The notes beneath the pieces were generated by a model, which worked only from the letters and a program-made list of their open reading frames with translations, was not told the DNA's origin and did no database searches. Positions 8,578-16,465 of a stretch of 60,257 nt of DNA are shown here, in pieces. This DNA is from a virus, in the IMG/VR virus record IMGVR_UViG_3300036715_004341, positions 1 through 60,257 of that record. One strand, written 5' to 3'. Position numbers and translations under genes: made by a program. How positions within the stretch are numbered: position 1 is the stretch's first letter; each line of letters starts with the position of its first letter.

Positions 8578-9144
8578 TCACGGGTCGTCTCTCGTCAACA
8601 GCTCGTAGGCGGTGGTCGCGGGGGACAGGGCCTGGCGTGATCGTGCCCTCATGGCCGTCCAGAAAGCCCGGACTTCGGCCGCTTCCTCCGTACTCAGCTC
8701 CCCTCGCAGGGTGAACTTGACCAGGCACTTGCCCGTGATCTCCCCGGGGTTGAGGTGCATCGTGACGCCGGGCACCGCCGGTTTCGGGAAGCGGGCGGCC
8801 ACGGCAAGGAACGGGGCCTTTGCTTCCAGACGCTTGGCCTCTTCCGTCGCCAGGCGTGGGGTCGTTTCCCACGCCTTGTGGACCGCGGTCTTCAGGAGCT
8901 TCGCGGACTGCCGGCGCCCCTCCCCCCATTTCGGGAGGGGGATCTCGTCAAGGTGCGCGGCCCTGGGGGCACTGCTCTGAAAGAAGCGCACTTTCCCGTT
9001 GTCGACCTTGACGTTGACCTCCCGGCCGCAGACCTCGACCGTGACGGTCCGGTACGGGGCGCCCTCGGGCATGGGTCCGGGGTCGGGGTAGCCGCCGGCC
9101 ACGGCGGCCTTGCGGAGTCGCCCCCACGTTGCTTCGTAGCTCAC
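8578..9144 (-). CDS. tagged orphan, TTAYELLTRDDP tail
   Basis: 188 residues from GTG 9144, which overlaps the TGA of the gene upstream (GTGA). Beta-rich N-terminus (TVTVEVCGREVNVKVDNGKV) and a later region with HLNPGEITGKCLVKFTLRGE. The last 12 residues, TTAYELLTRDDP, are the shared tag with Glu for Asp. The Thr/Pro run before it (ALSPATTAYE) may act as a short linker. Function unknown. Confidence 0.75.
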   Translation of the reverse strand: MSYEATWGRLRKAAVAGGYPDPGPMPEGAPYRTVTVEVCGREVNVKVDNGKVRFFQSSAPRAAHLDEIPLPKWGEGRRQSAKLLKTAVHKAWETTPRLATEEAKRLEAKAPFLAVAARFPKPAVPGVTMHLNPGEITGKCLVKFTLRGELSTEEAAEVRAFWTAMRARSRQALSPATTAYELLTRDDP

Positions 9145-9590
9145 AGCTCGACCCCCAGGATGGCGGCTGCCTTCCGCACGTCCTCGTCGGTCAGGCCCAC
9201 CTGGGGATCGGGCTGAATGTGGGGGACGCGCTTCCGGTCCGGGTAGTTGACGCGGTCCCCGTCGATCGCCACGAACCCGAGGGCGGCCTGCTCGAGGTGC
9301 GCCTGGAGAAGCCAGCCGACCTCGTTGCACTTGTACGAGGACATCTTGCGCGGCGTCATGGCCAGGAAGGCCCCTGTCCACCCCTTCCTCTGGAGGAGGG
9401 CGGTCAGGGCTTCGAGGGGGAGCATGTGCCCGATCGCGTGGGATGAAGTCGACCTTGCCTGGGATGGGGTTGAGCTTCTGCACCAGCTCCGGCAGCACCA
9501 GCTCCTCGTGGGGGACCTCTGCATGACCTCCTCGCGGGAGGCTTCGGTGGTGAGGACGTTGTCCATGCTGAGAAACCCGATGGGGCGCAT
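9141..9590 (-). CDS. orphan protein with two frame changes
   Basis: ATG 9590 gives MRPIGFLSMDNVLTTEASRE. The frame changes near 9520 to ELVLPELVQKLNPIPGKVDF and again near 9440 to LEALTALLQRKGWTGAFLAM, ending VGLTDEDVRKAAAILGVEL. About 150 residues in all. It diverges from the gene at 9609, their starts only 18 bases apart. No family recognised. Confidence 0.5.
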   Translation of the reverse strand: MRPIGFLSMDNVLTTEASREEVMQRSPTRSWCCRSWCRSSTPSQARSTSSHAIGHMLPLEALTALLQRKGWTGAFLAMTPRKMSSYKCNEVGWLLQAHLEQAALGFVAIDGDRVNYPDRKRVPHIQPDPQVGLTDEDVRKAAAILGVEL

Positions 9591-9597
9591 GGTGTAC
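9591..9597 (+). promoter_or_regulatory. GGTGTAC box in divergent gap
   Basis: GGTGTAC 11 bases before ATG 9609. It abuts the opposing ATG at 9590, so one short element sits between two divergent genes. Confidence 0.55.
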
Positions 9598-9608
9598 CAC
9601 CTACCCCG

Positions 9609-10385
9609 ATGACCTTCGACGAGCACAGTCAGTGGTTCGCGGCCGGCCACGAGGGGTTCAAGCACGACCTCTCCGGGTACTCGACCTCCAGCCCCATCCG
9701 GCAGCACCCCTTCTACCGGGAGGTCGTGGCCCGGGGCGCGTGCATGACCCCCACGCTCGGCCTGATGGTGGCGGGGGGCGCGCACCCGTGGATGTCGGCC
9801 CTGCGCACCATCCTCGGCGCCGGACCCCTGTTTGTCCCGGAGGAGCGCGGCGTGATGCCCCTGGTCACGGCCGGGTGGTGGCGCTGGCTCCGGGCCGAGG
9901 GGCACCTGCGGGGCCTGAGGCTCGGGGCCTTCGACCTTGACGCCCCCTACACCGGCGCACCCGTCACGGACCTGCCCTCCCTCATCTACAACGGCCGGTG
10001 GTTCGTCGAGGATGACCACCAGGACATCCCCCCGGAGCACCCGGCCCTCTCCCTCCTCACCGCGGAGGCGCACCTGCGGGCCTACGTCCGGCGACAGGCG
10101 TGGGCTTACACGGGTTACGGCGGGGGGACGTGGTCCCTCGCGCTGCCCTTCGAGTACCGGCTCTCCTGCGTCACCGAAGCCATGGCCCGGGGTGGCTTCC
10201 GCCACACGCCTCCGGTGCTCTGGGAGGGCGTGGAATACGGACTCCCCGAGGGGGTAGGGATCATCGAGCGCACGGCCCCGTGGGGGAGTCTGTACCGGAG
10301 GCACCTGCTCTACCCCGAGCGGATCTGCATCTTCGTCCCGCCCGCCCGGACCGCCTACGATCACCTGAACGGGGGGGCCCCGTGA
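9609..10385 (+). CDS. tagged protein, paralogue of 10382-11101
   Basis: 258 residues from ATG 9609. Shares a pattern with the next gene: F..G......D, an HPFY/HPFI segment, then WWRWLRAEG...GLRLGAFDL and a C-terminal GLPEGVGIIER region. It ends TAYDHLNGGAP, the shared tag. The conserved WW.W...EG...L..LGAFDL block suggests a common fold of unknown function. Its TGA overlaps the GTG of the following gene. Confidence 0.8.
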   Translation: MTFDEHSQWFAAGHEGFKHDLSGYSTSSPIRQHPFYREVVARGACMTPTLGLMVAGGAHPWMSALRTILGAGPLFVPEERGVMPLVTAGWWRWLRAEGHLRGLRLGAFDLDAPYTGAPVTDLPSLIYNGRWFVEDDHQDIPPEHPALSLLTAEAHLRAYVRRQAWAYTGYGGGTWSLALPFEYRLSCVTEAMARGGFRHTPPVLWEGVEYGLPEGVGIIERTAPWGSLYRRHLLYPERICIFVPPARTAYDHLNGGAP

Positions 10386-11101
10386 ACGACCCCCTCACCC
10401 TCTGGTCCTGGTTCAGCCACGGGCTCCGTATCTACACGGCGGCCACGGCGGGTCAGCAGTACGCCGCCGACCGGATCTACCACCCCTTCATCCAGGCGTG
10501 CCGGGACCGCCTCCCCGCCACCCTGCCCCTCATGACCCTCGCGCTCCTCGACGGGGACCCCGCCTGGGCCCTCGTGCTGGGCGACGTGACGGACCCCCCG
10601 CCGGACGTCCAGGCCCGGGGCGGGTACGCCCACCGCCAGGCGTGGTGGGACTGGGCCCGCCGGCTCGAGGGATGGATGGGGGGCCTCGCGCTGTCCGCCT
10701 TCGACCTCGTGGAGATCTTCCCCCCCAAGACCCTTCCGTACGCCGGCTTCCACGGCAATGGGTGGCGGACCGCCCCCGAGCGGGGGTCCACCGTCTCGAC
10801 CCCCTTTGCGCTCGTCGAGCAAGCCCTCCGCTCCTTCCTGCTCCGGGTCGCCGCCGAGAAGGGCACCCTCCGGCGCTCCTTCGAGAACGGTGAGGAGGCG
10901 GCGGAGGCAGCCCTGGGCCCCGTGGAACCCGGGCAGCGGGTCGTGCGGACCCTGGAGGGGTACTTCGTGCTCCCCGAGAGCTTCGGGGTGATCTGCGAGC
11001 GGGGCGTCGGGCACAGCTTCGACGTGCTGCTCCTCAACGACTTCCGGGCCATCGAGTACCGCTGGCTCACGGCCTACGATCTCATCTCCGAGGACCCGTG
11101 A
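10382..11101 (+). CDS. tagged protein, tandem paralogue
   Basis: 239 residues from GTG 10382 (GTGA overlap). It aligns by eye with the preceding gene: IYHPFIQACRD against RQHPFYREVV, WWDWARRLEGWMGGLALSAF against the WWRWLRAEG block, and EGYFVLPESFGVICERG against its C-terminal region. Ends LTAYDLISEDP. Similarity is moderate, so the duplication is old. Coupled to the third tagged gene by another GTGA overlap. Confidence 0.8.
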   Translation: MNDPLTLWSWFSHGLRIYTAATAGQQYAADRIYHPFIQACRDRLPATLPLMTLALLDGDPAWALVLGDVTDPPPDVQARGGYAHRQAWWDWARRLEGWMGGLALSAFDLVEIFPPKTLPYAGFHGNGWRTAPERGSTVSTPFALVEQALRSFLLRVAAEKGTLRRSFENGEEAAEAALGPVEPGQRVVRTLEGYFVLPESFGVICERGVGHSFDVLLLNDFRAIEYRWLTAYDLISEDP

Positions 11102-11532
11102 TCATCTACCGCTACCAGGAAGTGCTCATGTACCCTCCCGGGGCGACGGTCCCCTACGACTTCTCCCCGGCCACGGAGAGCTGGTCGCTCGTCTTCCTGG
11201 AGGTGCAACCCGCGGACAGCTTCACGGAGTGCTGGCGACGGCACGAGAACCCGTCGGAGGAGATCGTCTTCATGGAAGCCCAGGGGAACCTTGCCACGGC
11301 CCACAAGCGCTGGCACGAACTCCACCAACAGGTCCAGTACCTCTTCGGGCAACGGAGCGAGGTCCTGGTCTTCTTCACGCTCCTCGCCCTCAACGGGACC
11401 GAGATCTACCTCGGGGGCCTGGTCGCCTGGGGCCCCGTGACGCACTTCGGGGAGGAGACAGGGCCCGCGTGGTGGGGCACCCCCTTCACCCCTCCCGTCT
11501 ACCCCACCGCCTACGATTTCCTGCTCCGCTGA
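11098..11532 (+). CDS. tagged orphan, TAYDFLLR tail
   Basis: 144 residues from GTG 11098. Contains WSLVFLEVQPADSFTECWRR and a central helix (ATAHKRWHELHQQVQYLFGQ), then a beta-rich region, and ends PTAYDFLLR. It is the third consecutive tagged gene in this operon and is followed by a hairpin region before the convergent phosphatase gene. Function unknown. Confidence 0.8.
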   Translation: MIIYRYQEVLMYPPGATVPYDFSPATESWSLVFLEVQPADSFTECWRRHENPSEEIVFMEAQGNLATAHKRWHELHQQVQYLFGQRSEVLVFFTLLALNGTEIYLGGLVAWGPVTHFGEETGPAWWGTPFTPPVYPTAYDFLLR

Positions 11533-11538
11533 GCCCGG

Positions 11539-11573
11539 GCGCAACAAGGTTGTTGCGCAACAGGTTTGTTGTG
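11539..11573. terminator. nested hairpins between convergent genes
   Basis: GCGCAACAA and TTGTTGCGC pair perfectly around GG (11539-11558). The right arm can instead pair with TGTTGTGC further on (11555-11573), so two alternative hairpins are possible. There is no long T-run. The position between converging genes fits a two-way terminator. Confidence 0.55.
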
Positions 11574-11574
11574 C

Positions 11575-12336
11575 TCAGGCCCAGGGGATGGGCTCGTGGG
11601 GGACCCGGTAGGCGCGCTCGGCCCGTACCTGCTCGAACCGGTACGTCAGATCCGGTTCCACGATCAGGGCCGTCAGGTGCCCCCCGTGAACGCAGCCCGT
11701 GTCGACTCCGAAGCACAGGGCTCCCTGGGGGGTCTTGTGGACGTGGGGCACGCTCAGGGTGTGCGCCTCGTGCCCGTAAACGACGTGGTCCTGGCCGTTG
11801 TACCGCGTGACCCAGTGCGAGACCTTCTTGTGGGTCCCTCCGGCCACGTCGTAGTCGACAGGGACGTGCTTTCCGGCCTCGTCGACCCACCGCAGGCGCA
11901 TCAGCTCCCCGGGGTCGTGGGTCTCGGGCGTGTAGCCGGGCCGCAAGCCCCCGTGGACCGCGACGATGCCAGGCCAGCGCCGGTAGAGGGGCAGGGCCTC
12001 GATCCAGGCCCAGTCGTCCTCGGACATGCGCGTGAGAAGGTCCTCGCCCTCGAAAGGCATGGCCTTCATGGGGTTTGCGTACTTGGGGTCTGTGGCCCGC
12101 TTCTTCTCGTGCTTCCGGTAGCGCAGATACCAGTCCTCGTGGTTGCCGCGGATGGCCCTGGCCCCGATCTGCCGGGCGAACTTCACCGCCCCGGCCGCGT
12201 CCGGCCCCTTGTCGAAGAAGTCCCCCAGGCAGACGACCTCGTCCTCCGTGGCCGGCTTGACCTTGTCGATCAGGGCCTCGAACTCGGCCCGGCACCCGTG
12301 ACTATCCCCGATGAAGACCAAACGTCCGTTTCGCAT
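11575..12336 (-). CDS. PPP-family serine/threonine phosphatase or Ap4A hydrolase
   Basis: 253 residues from ATG 12336. Metallophosphatase motifs in order: GDSHG (10-14), GDFFDKGPD (about 38-46), GNHED (65-69), VAVHGG and YGHEAH. They match lambda-type phosphatases and PrpE/ApaH-like enzymes, which use a dinuclear metal centre to dephosphorylate proteins or cleave diadenosine tetraphosphate. Phage-borne members are known; the substrate here is open. Cytosolic. It lacks the C-terminal tag. Confidence 0.85.
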   Translation of the reverse strand: MRNGRLVFIGDSHGCRAEFEALIDKVKPATEDEVVCLGDFFDKGPDAAGAVKFARQIGARAIRGNHEDWYLRYRKHEKKRATDPKYANPMKAMPFEGEDLLTRMSEDDWAWIEALPLYRRWPGIVAVHGGLRPGYTPETHDPGELMRLRWVDEAGKHVPVDYDVAGGTHKKVSHWVTRYNGQDHVVYGHEAHTLSVPHVHKTPQGALCFGVDTGCVHGGHLTALIVEPDLTYRFEQVRAERAYRVPHEPIPWA

Positions 12337-12384
12337 ACCCCCAGGACGGCAGGGGCGCGGGGCTCTGACAAGGCCCCGGCAGAA

Positions 12385-12570
12385 TCAGAGGGTGATGCGG
12401 GCGAGGAGGGCCCCGAGCATGAGCCAGAGCGCGGCCCACTTCAGGCCCTCGGGGTAGGTCTCCCGGGCCTCGCTGGCGATGGCGCCCCCGACGATGCACC
12501 AGAGGAGGGGGAGGAGGAAGTAGGTCCAGGCCATGACCGCAGCGTGCGCCGTGACCCCGCCGAAGGTCAA
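12385..12570 (-). CDS. small membrane protein
   Basis: 61 residues from TTG 12570, whose TTGA overlaps the stop of the larger gene upstream. Hydrophobic segments at about residues 2-32 (AAVMAWTYFLLPLLWCIVGG) and 45-58 (WAALWLMLGALLA). Likely an integral membrane protein with two or three helices, coupled to the upstream gene, which also has a hydrophobic C-terminus. Function unknown. Confidence 0.6.
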   Translation of the reverse strand: MTFGGVTAHAAVMAWTYFLLPLLWCIVGGAIASEARETYPEGLKWAALWLMLGALLARITL

Positions 12571-13109
12571 GAAAAGGGCCAGAAGCCCTTGGGCACCTGG
12601 AACGCAAGGCCCTTGCGAACGAGCCTCCAGACCAGGGGGCCCAGGATCATGCCGAGGAAGCCGCGCAGAAAGAGGCCCTGGAACGAGAACCCCCCGGGGA
12701 GCGGGTTGAGGAAGATGCTGAGGCATTCCCCAACCCACCCCGTGGCCATGTGGTTCCACTCGTTGGGGGTTTCTCGGCGAACCCTCTCTGCAACGTGGTC
12801 AAGGGCACGGCGGGTGTCCTCCTGTGCCGGGGGGCTGCGGAAGTCCGTGTCATCTCTGGGGGGCGCTACCCTGGCCAGTCGCTGGTCGGGGACATGAAGC
12901 TCATGCCCCAGCTTCGCGAGCTTCTCGGCCACGGCGACCAGGTCCTCGTCCGCGGCGTCGTTGTAGAAGCTCGGGTCGAACCACACTTTCGGGCAAAAGG
13001 GCGCCCGGCAGGCGTGGCCCCAGTACCGGATCTTCTCGTCTCCGTGGGCGGGCCTGTCGGCAAAGACTTTGTGGGAGGTGCCCCAGAAGCCGGGGTGCTT
13101 GTGCATCAT
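12567..13109 (-). CDS. orphan with hydrophobic C-terminus
   Basis: 180 residues; two ATGs at 13109 and 13106, with a GGTGTAG box 8 bases upstream of the first. The N-terminal half has WGHACRAPFCPKVWFDPSFY, with Cys/His residues and an acidic helix (DEDLVAVAEKLAKLGHEL). The C-terminal 50 residues are hydrophobic (FLRGFLGMILGPLVWRLV), suggesting membrane attachment. Coupled to the next small membrane protein. No family recognised. Confidence 0.7.
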   Translation of the reverse strand: MMHKHPGFWGTSHKVFADRPAHGDEKIRYWGHACRAPFCPKVWFDPSFYNDAADEDLVAVAEKLAKLGHELHVPDQRLARVAPPRDDTDFRSPPAQEDTRRALDHVAERVRRETPNEWNHMATGWVGECLSIFLNPLPGGFSFQGLFLRGFLGMILGPLVWRLVRKGLAFQVPKGFWPFS

Positions 13110-13117
13110 GCCCCCGT

Positions 13118-13124
13118 CTACACC
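13118..13124 (-). promoter_or_regulatory. GGTGTAG box
   Basis: GGTGTAG on the minus strand, 8 bases before ATG 13109. Confidence 0.6.
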
Positions 13125-13126
13125 GC

Positions 13127-13471
13127 CTACTCCCCGGGGAAGTACCGCTCGATGGCGAGGGTCATGGCAATGCGCCCCACGGGGTTCATGGAGTGGACCT
13201 GGGGCTTCTCGGTCGGCCACTTCCCGTGCTCGGCCATCCACAGAACGAAGTCGTAGCCGTTCTTGACGTGCCGGCAGCCCCGGGCCTGGTCGTCGTTCTC
13301 GGCCCGCTTCACGCACGGCTCGCAGGCCCCGAGGTCGTGATCGAGGCTTGCCTCTTCCCACAAGGCACTTCGCTCGACGAGGGCGATGGCCTCCTCGACC
13401 GTCTTCACCCACGTCCACCCCTCCAGGCCCCGGTGCAGGGGGTTTCGCTCGTCGTCCAGCCACAGCTTCAT
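13127..13471 (-). CDS. cyclic-phosphate-processing receiver (cREC) protein
   Basis: 114 residues from ATG 13471 (ATGA overlap). LWLDDERNP near the start, then a T-EEAI helix (24-31), SLDHDLG (42-48), GYDFVLWM and a final VHSMNPVGRIAM. These are the hallmarks of the receiver-like family that comparative-genomics work on RNA repair links to 2',3'-cyclic phosphate processing. Family assignment is by recalled motif pattern. In this window it is one of several candidate RNA-repair parts. No C-terminal tag. Confidence 0.75.
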   Translation of the reverse strand: MKLWLDDERNPLHRGLEGWTWVKTVEEAIALVERSALWEEASLDHDLGACEPCVKRAENDDQARGCRHVKNGYDFVLWMAEHGKWPTEKPQVHSMNPVGRIAMTLAIERYFPGE

Positions 13472-14001
13472 GTTTCCAGTATCCTGTCGTAGAGGGTTGC
13501 AGACCAGGGTTCTTCGCGGAGGGCGTAGGTGCCTTCGGGGAGAGTGAAGACGAACCCGAAGTGGCCGAGGGACCCGAGGATGCGGTCCATCACCTCCCCG
13601 GGGATGGGCTTCGGCTCGTTCGTGCGCTCCTCCCACCCGTCGGCCAGGGCCTCCAGGGCGGCGGGGTACGGGGGGCCGTTCAGCCAGAGCAGCATGTGGA
13701 CGAGCGTGGTCGCATGGATGTCGTCCCAGAACTCCCGGCTGTCCTCGGCCGTCTTCTCGTAGTCCACGCACAGGATTTCCAGGCACAGTGTCCGCACGAA
13801 GTCCCCCTTCGTGGGCCCGTCGTCGGCCCCGGCCCGCCAGACCAGGTCGAGGAGGGGGCTGAGATCCGCCGCGTAGTCCCGGGCGATCCCGAGGACCCGC
13901 TTCTCGAACTCGCTCGCCCGGGTCGGCTCCTCGGGGGCCTAGGACAGGTAGACCGCCCAGAGGGCTTTGGCCTCCAGGTAGGTCAGGAGGGGGATGCTCA
14001 C
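13468..14001 (-). CDS. tagged protein with in-frame TAG
   Basis: Read from GTG 14001, which overlaps the upstream TGA, the frame is open for 20 codons (IPLLTYLEAKALWAVYLS). It meets TAG at 13939-13941, then continues coding-like in the same frame (PEEPTRASEFEKRVLGIARD) to ATLYDRILET and TGA, the shared tag. No start codon follows the TAG until GTG 13797, well inside the coding-like part. Nonsense mutation, sequencing error or amber read-through are all possible. 177 codons in total. Confidence 0.6.
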
Positions 14002-14273
14002 GTCCGGGCCTCGTACCGGCGCAGGACCCACGCCACGGCGGCGTCGAGCTGGTCGAAGTTCGCTTCGTCGGGGGCAGGGTGCTGCTTCGTCTGGGCCAGG
14101 CCCGCCCAGAACTGCCCGTCCACCTCGACGATGCCGAAGCCGTCCTGGTACACGTCAATGCCCGCAGCGTGCTCGACGGTCTTGCCGCCGACGATGTGGA
14201 GGTGCGGGGTGGCCGGCCCCATGCAGGGGAGGCCGGCCATGGTGATGCGCTGAAGGGCGGCGGCGAGGTCCAT
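13998..14273 (-). CDS. orphan protein
   Basis: 91 residues from ATG 14273, with a GGTGTAG box 9 bases upstream. Compact alpha/beta look: GGKTVEHAAGIDVYQDGFGI, then a helix ending VAWVLRRYEART. The reading frame is also in phase with the upstream gene across its TAG, probably by chance. No family recognised; no tag of its own. Confidence 0.7.
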   Translation of the reverse strand: MDLAAALQRITMAGLPCMGPATPHLHIVGGKTVEHAAGIDVYQDGFGIVEVDGQFWAGLAQTKQHPAPDEANFDQLDAAVAWVLRRYEART

Positions 14274-14282
14274 GCCCCGGTC

Positions 14283-14289
14283 CTACACC
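14283..14289 (-). promoter_or_regulatory. GGTGTAG box overlapping a stop codon
   Basis: GGTGTAG on the minus strand, 9 bases before ATG 14273. Its TAG is the stop codon of the tagged gene upstream. Confidence 0.6.
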
Positions 14290-14672
14290 GTGAGCAGATC
14301 GTAGATCGTGCGCCGATGGTGGGGGGCGGCCTCGCGGCTCGTGCCGTAGAGCTTCCGCCAGGGCTTCGGGACGGCCGCTTTACCCTCGAAGGGCTCCCCG
14401 ATGAGGAAGGGGAAGACCCGCAAGACATCCCGCCCGTCCTCCTCGAAGGGATACCAGCCGAGGTTGAGGACCATCGTCCCGGCCTGGGGCAAGGCCCGCA
14501 TCGCCTCGATGCGCCCTTCCCTCCACCCGGCCGTACCCATGAGGGAGTGGACCCGGTAGCCTTCCTTGAGGGGGGCGAGGACGCATTCCTTCTCGTCCGT
14601 CCACTTCACCATGTAGCCCGGCTCGGGCATGATGAACTCCCCTCGGGAGACGAGCCACCAGGCGTACCTCAT
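14283..14672 (-). CDS. tagged orphan, RTIYDLLTV tail
   Basis: 129 residues from ATG 14672. Contains CVLAPLKEGYRVHSLMGTAG and MVLNLGWYPFEEDGRDVLRV. Ends RTIYDLLTV, the shared tag; its last two codons, GTG TAG, are part of the GGTGTAG box that serves the next gene. Function unknown. Confidence 0.8.
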   Translation of the reverse strand: MRYAWWLVSRGEFIMPEPGYMVKWTDEKECVLAPLKEGYRVHSLMGTAGWREGRIEAMRALPQAGTMVLNLGWYPFEEDGRDVLRVFPFLIGEPFEGKAAVPKPWRKLYGTSREAAPHHRRTIYDLLTV

Positions 14673-14682
14673 GCGCCCCACC

Positions 14683-15147
14683 TTACCCCAGGCGGAGCAG
14701 GTCGTAGGCCGTTCGCTCGCGAGACCCCACCTGGAGGCCCCCCTTGACCCAGGGCGGCGGGAAGGTCTGCTTGAGCTTCTCGGGCAGGTCCCCGGGGCAG
14801 ACCGTGGCCCCTTCCTCCCCGAAGGCCGCCCAGAAGCGCACCTTGCGGCCCGGCTCGATCCGGCTCCACCCCAGGTGCAAGGACCCCGATCCCGGGGGCC
14901 AGGGCACCTCGTCGAAGAGCCTCTTGACCCATTCGAGGACACGCTTGCGGGAGAGGGGCGTGATCACCATGACCGCCAGCCCCTTCTTGCAGCGTCGGAT
15001 CTTGTAGGTGTCCTTCCCCGTCGGGATGACCAGCCACACCATGCCCTCGCTGCGCAGGGTAATCGGTCCCCCCTCCCGCACCGCGTGGTCCATCTCCCCG
15101 TACCAGTAGATCTCCATGTCCCTCGCGGCCGAGCAGGAGATCTTCAC
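14683..15147 (-). CDS. tagged orphan, RTAYDLLRLG tail
   Basis: 154 residues from GTG 15147 (GTGA overlap with the gene upstream). Beta-rich: MEIYWYGEMDHAVREGGPIT, then MVWLVIPTGKDTYKIRRCKK and a C-terminal domain with GRKVRFWAAFGEEGATVCPG. Ends RERTAYDLLRLG, the shared tag. No family recognised. Confidence 0.8.
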   Translation of the reverse strand: MKISCSAARDMEIYWYGEMDHAVREGGPITLRSEGMVWLVIPTGKDTYKIRRCKKGLAVMVITPLSRKRVLEWVKRLFDEVPWPPGSGSLHLGWSRIEPGRKVRFWAAFGEEGATVCPGDLPEKLKQTFPPPWVKGGLQVGSRERTAYDLLRLG

Positions 15148-15401
15148 CCGATCTGGTCGTAGACCGTGGGCCCCATGCCGTCGCGCGGGCCGCTCGGCTG
15201 CCCGAGGAACTCGGCCCACTCCGGTCTCGCCCCCAGCCCTCGCTCGACCTCCCAGACGAGCTTCGCGTCTCCGTACACGGTCTGCCATCCGATGTTCCGG
15301 GTCGCTCGGAACTGCGTCCAGACGATGAGGGTCCGGTCCCGCTCCCGCCGTTCAAGGGCGGCCCGGATGCCCCGGAGGGCTTCCCTTGTCCCGAGGGCCA
15401 C
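15144..15401 (-). CDS. tagged small protein, PTVYDQIG tail
   Basis: 85 residues from GTG 15401. N-terminal basic helix (REALRGIRAALERRERDR), a strand-rich centre (LIVWTQFRATRNIGWQTVY), then PRDGMGPTVYDQIG, a tag variant with Val before Tyr and only Ile-Gly after Gln. The start is uncertain because the frame is open further upstream without a clear start. Coupled to the next gene. Confidence 0.7.
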   Translation of the reverse strand: MALGTREALRGIRAALERRERDRTLIVWTQFRATRNIGWQTVYGDAKLVWEVERGLGARPEWAEFLGQPSGPRDGMGPTVYDQIG

Positions 15402-15467
15402 GTTGCTGAGGGCCAGCGGCGCCCTTCCAGGGGGCCTGGGAGGCCCGTTCCCGACGCGGACCCGTCC

Positions 15468-15938
<471 letters not shown>

Positions 15939-15946
15939 GTCCCCCG

Positions 15947-15953
15947 CGACACC
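15947..15953 (-). promoter_or_regulatory. GGTGTCG box variant
   Basis: GGTGTCG on the minus strand, 8 bases before ATG 15938; differs from the common form in one base. Confidence 0.45.
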
Positions 15954-15955
15954 GC

Positions 15956-16465
15956 TCAGCCAAGCAGGTCGTAGGCGGTCATCACCGGCAGAAGGGGGAA
16001 GGGCTCCCCGCCCTCCCAGGTCGCGTCGAGGAGGGTGCAGGCGACCCCCGCCCCGGGGTTACGGATCCGGCTCCCGATCCGCAGGTCCCCCGGCCAGACC
16101 AGCGCCCCGTCCTCGTCCCTGGTGGGCGTCCACGGGTAGGTTCCCAGGGCAAAGGCGGCCACCTTGGGGTCCCGGGTGTTGGTCGGGCCCTCGCAGTGCA
16201 GGGTGATGGCGAAGAAGGTGCTGGGAGTCCAGGGGAGGACCTCTCGTAGCTCGGGCAGCCGCAGGTTGGCGAGCCGTGACCACCGGTCGTCGTCCCGCAG
16301 GTAGCGGAGGTCGACCCCGGGCCCCTTCTCCTCGCAGACCGCGCAGGTGAAGAAGAGCCCGTCGATCGGGTCGGCGTGCAAGGTGATCGGGCTCTTGTGC
16401 AGCGGGACCCGGGCGTGCCGGAGGCAGTGAGCCCGCGCTTCGGCCAGCCACCGGGCGAACCTCAC
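15956..16465 (-). CDS. tagged protein with possible zinc site
   Basis: 169 residues from GTG 16465, overlapping the TGA of the methylase-helicase gene. N-terminal helix (RFARWLAEARAHCLRHARV), then ADPIDGLFFTCAVCEEKGPG with a CxxC pair, and FFAITLHCEGPTNTRD. Ends MTAYDLLG, the shared tag. The coupling suggests co-expression with the large gene; function unknown. Confidence 0.8.
   Translation of the reverse strand: MRFARWLAEARAHCLRHARVPLHKSPITLHADPIDGLFFTCAVCEEKGPGVDLRYLRDDDRWSRLANLRLPELREVLPWTPSTFFAITLHCEGPTNTRDPKVAAFALGTYPWTPTRDEDGALVWPGDLRIGSRIRNPGAGVACTLLDATWEGGEPFPLLPVMTAYDLLG

Noticed and set aside
6560-8929. A 789-residue minus-strand protein starting at 8929
   Set aside because: The first 140 residues overlap the tagged gene at 8578-9144 out of frame and are Pro/Arg/Gly-rich; ATG 8509 is the credible start.
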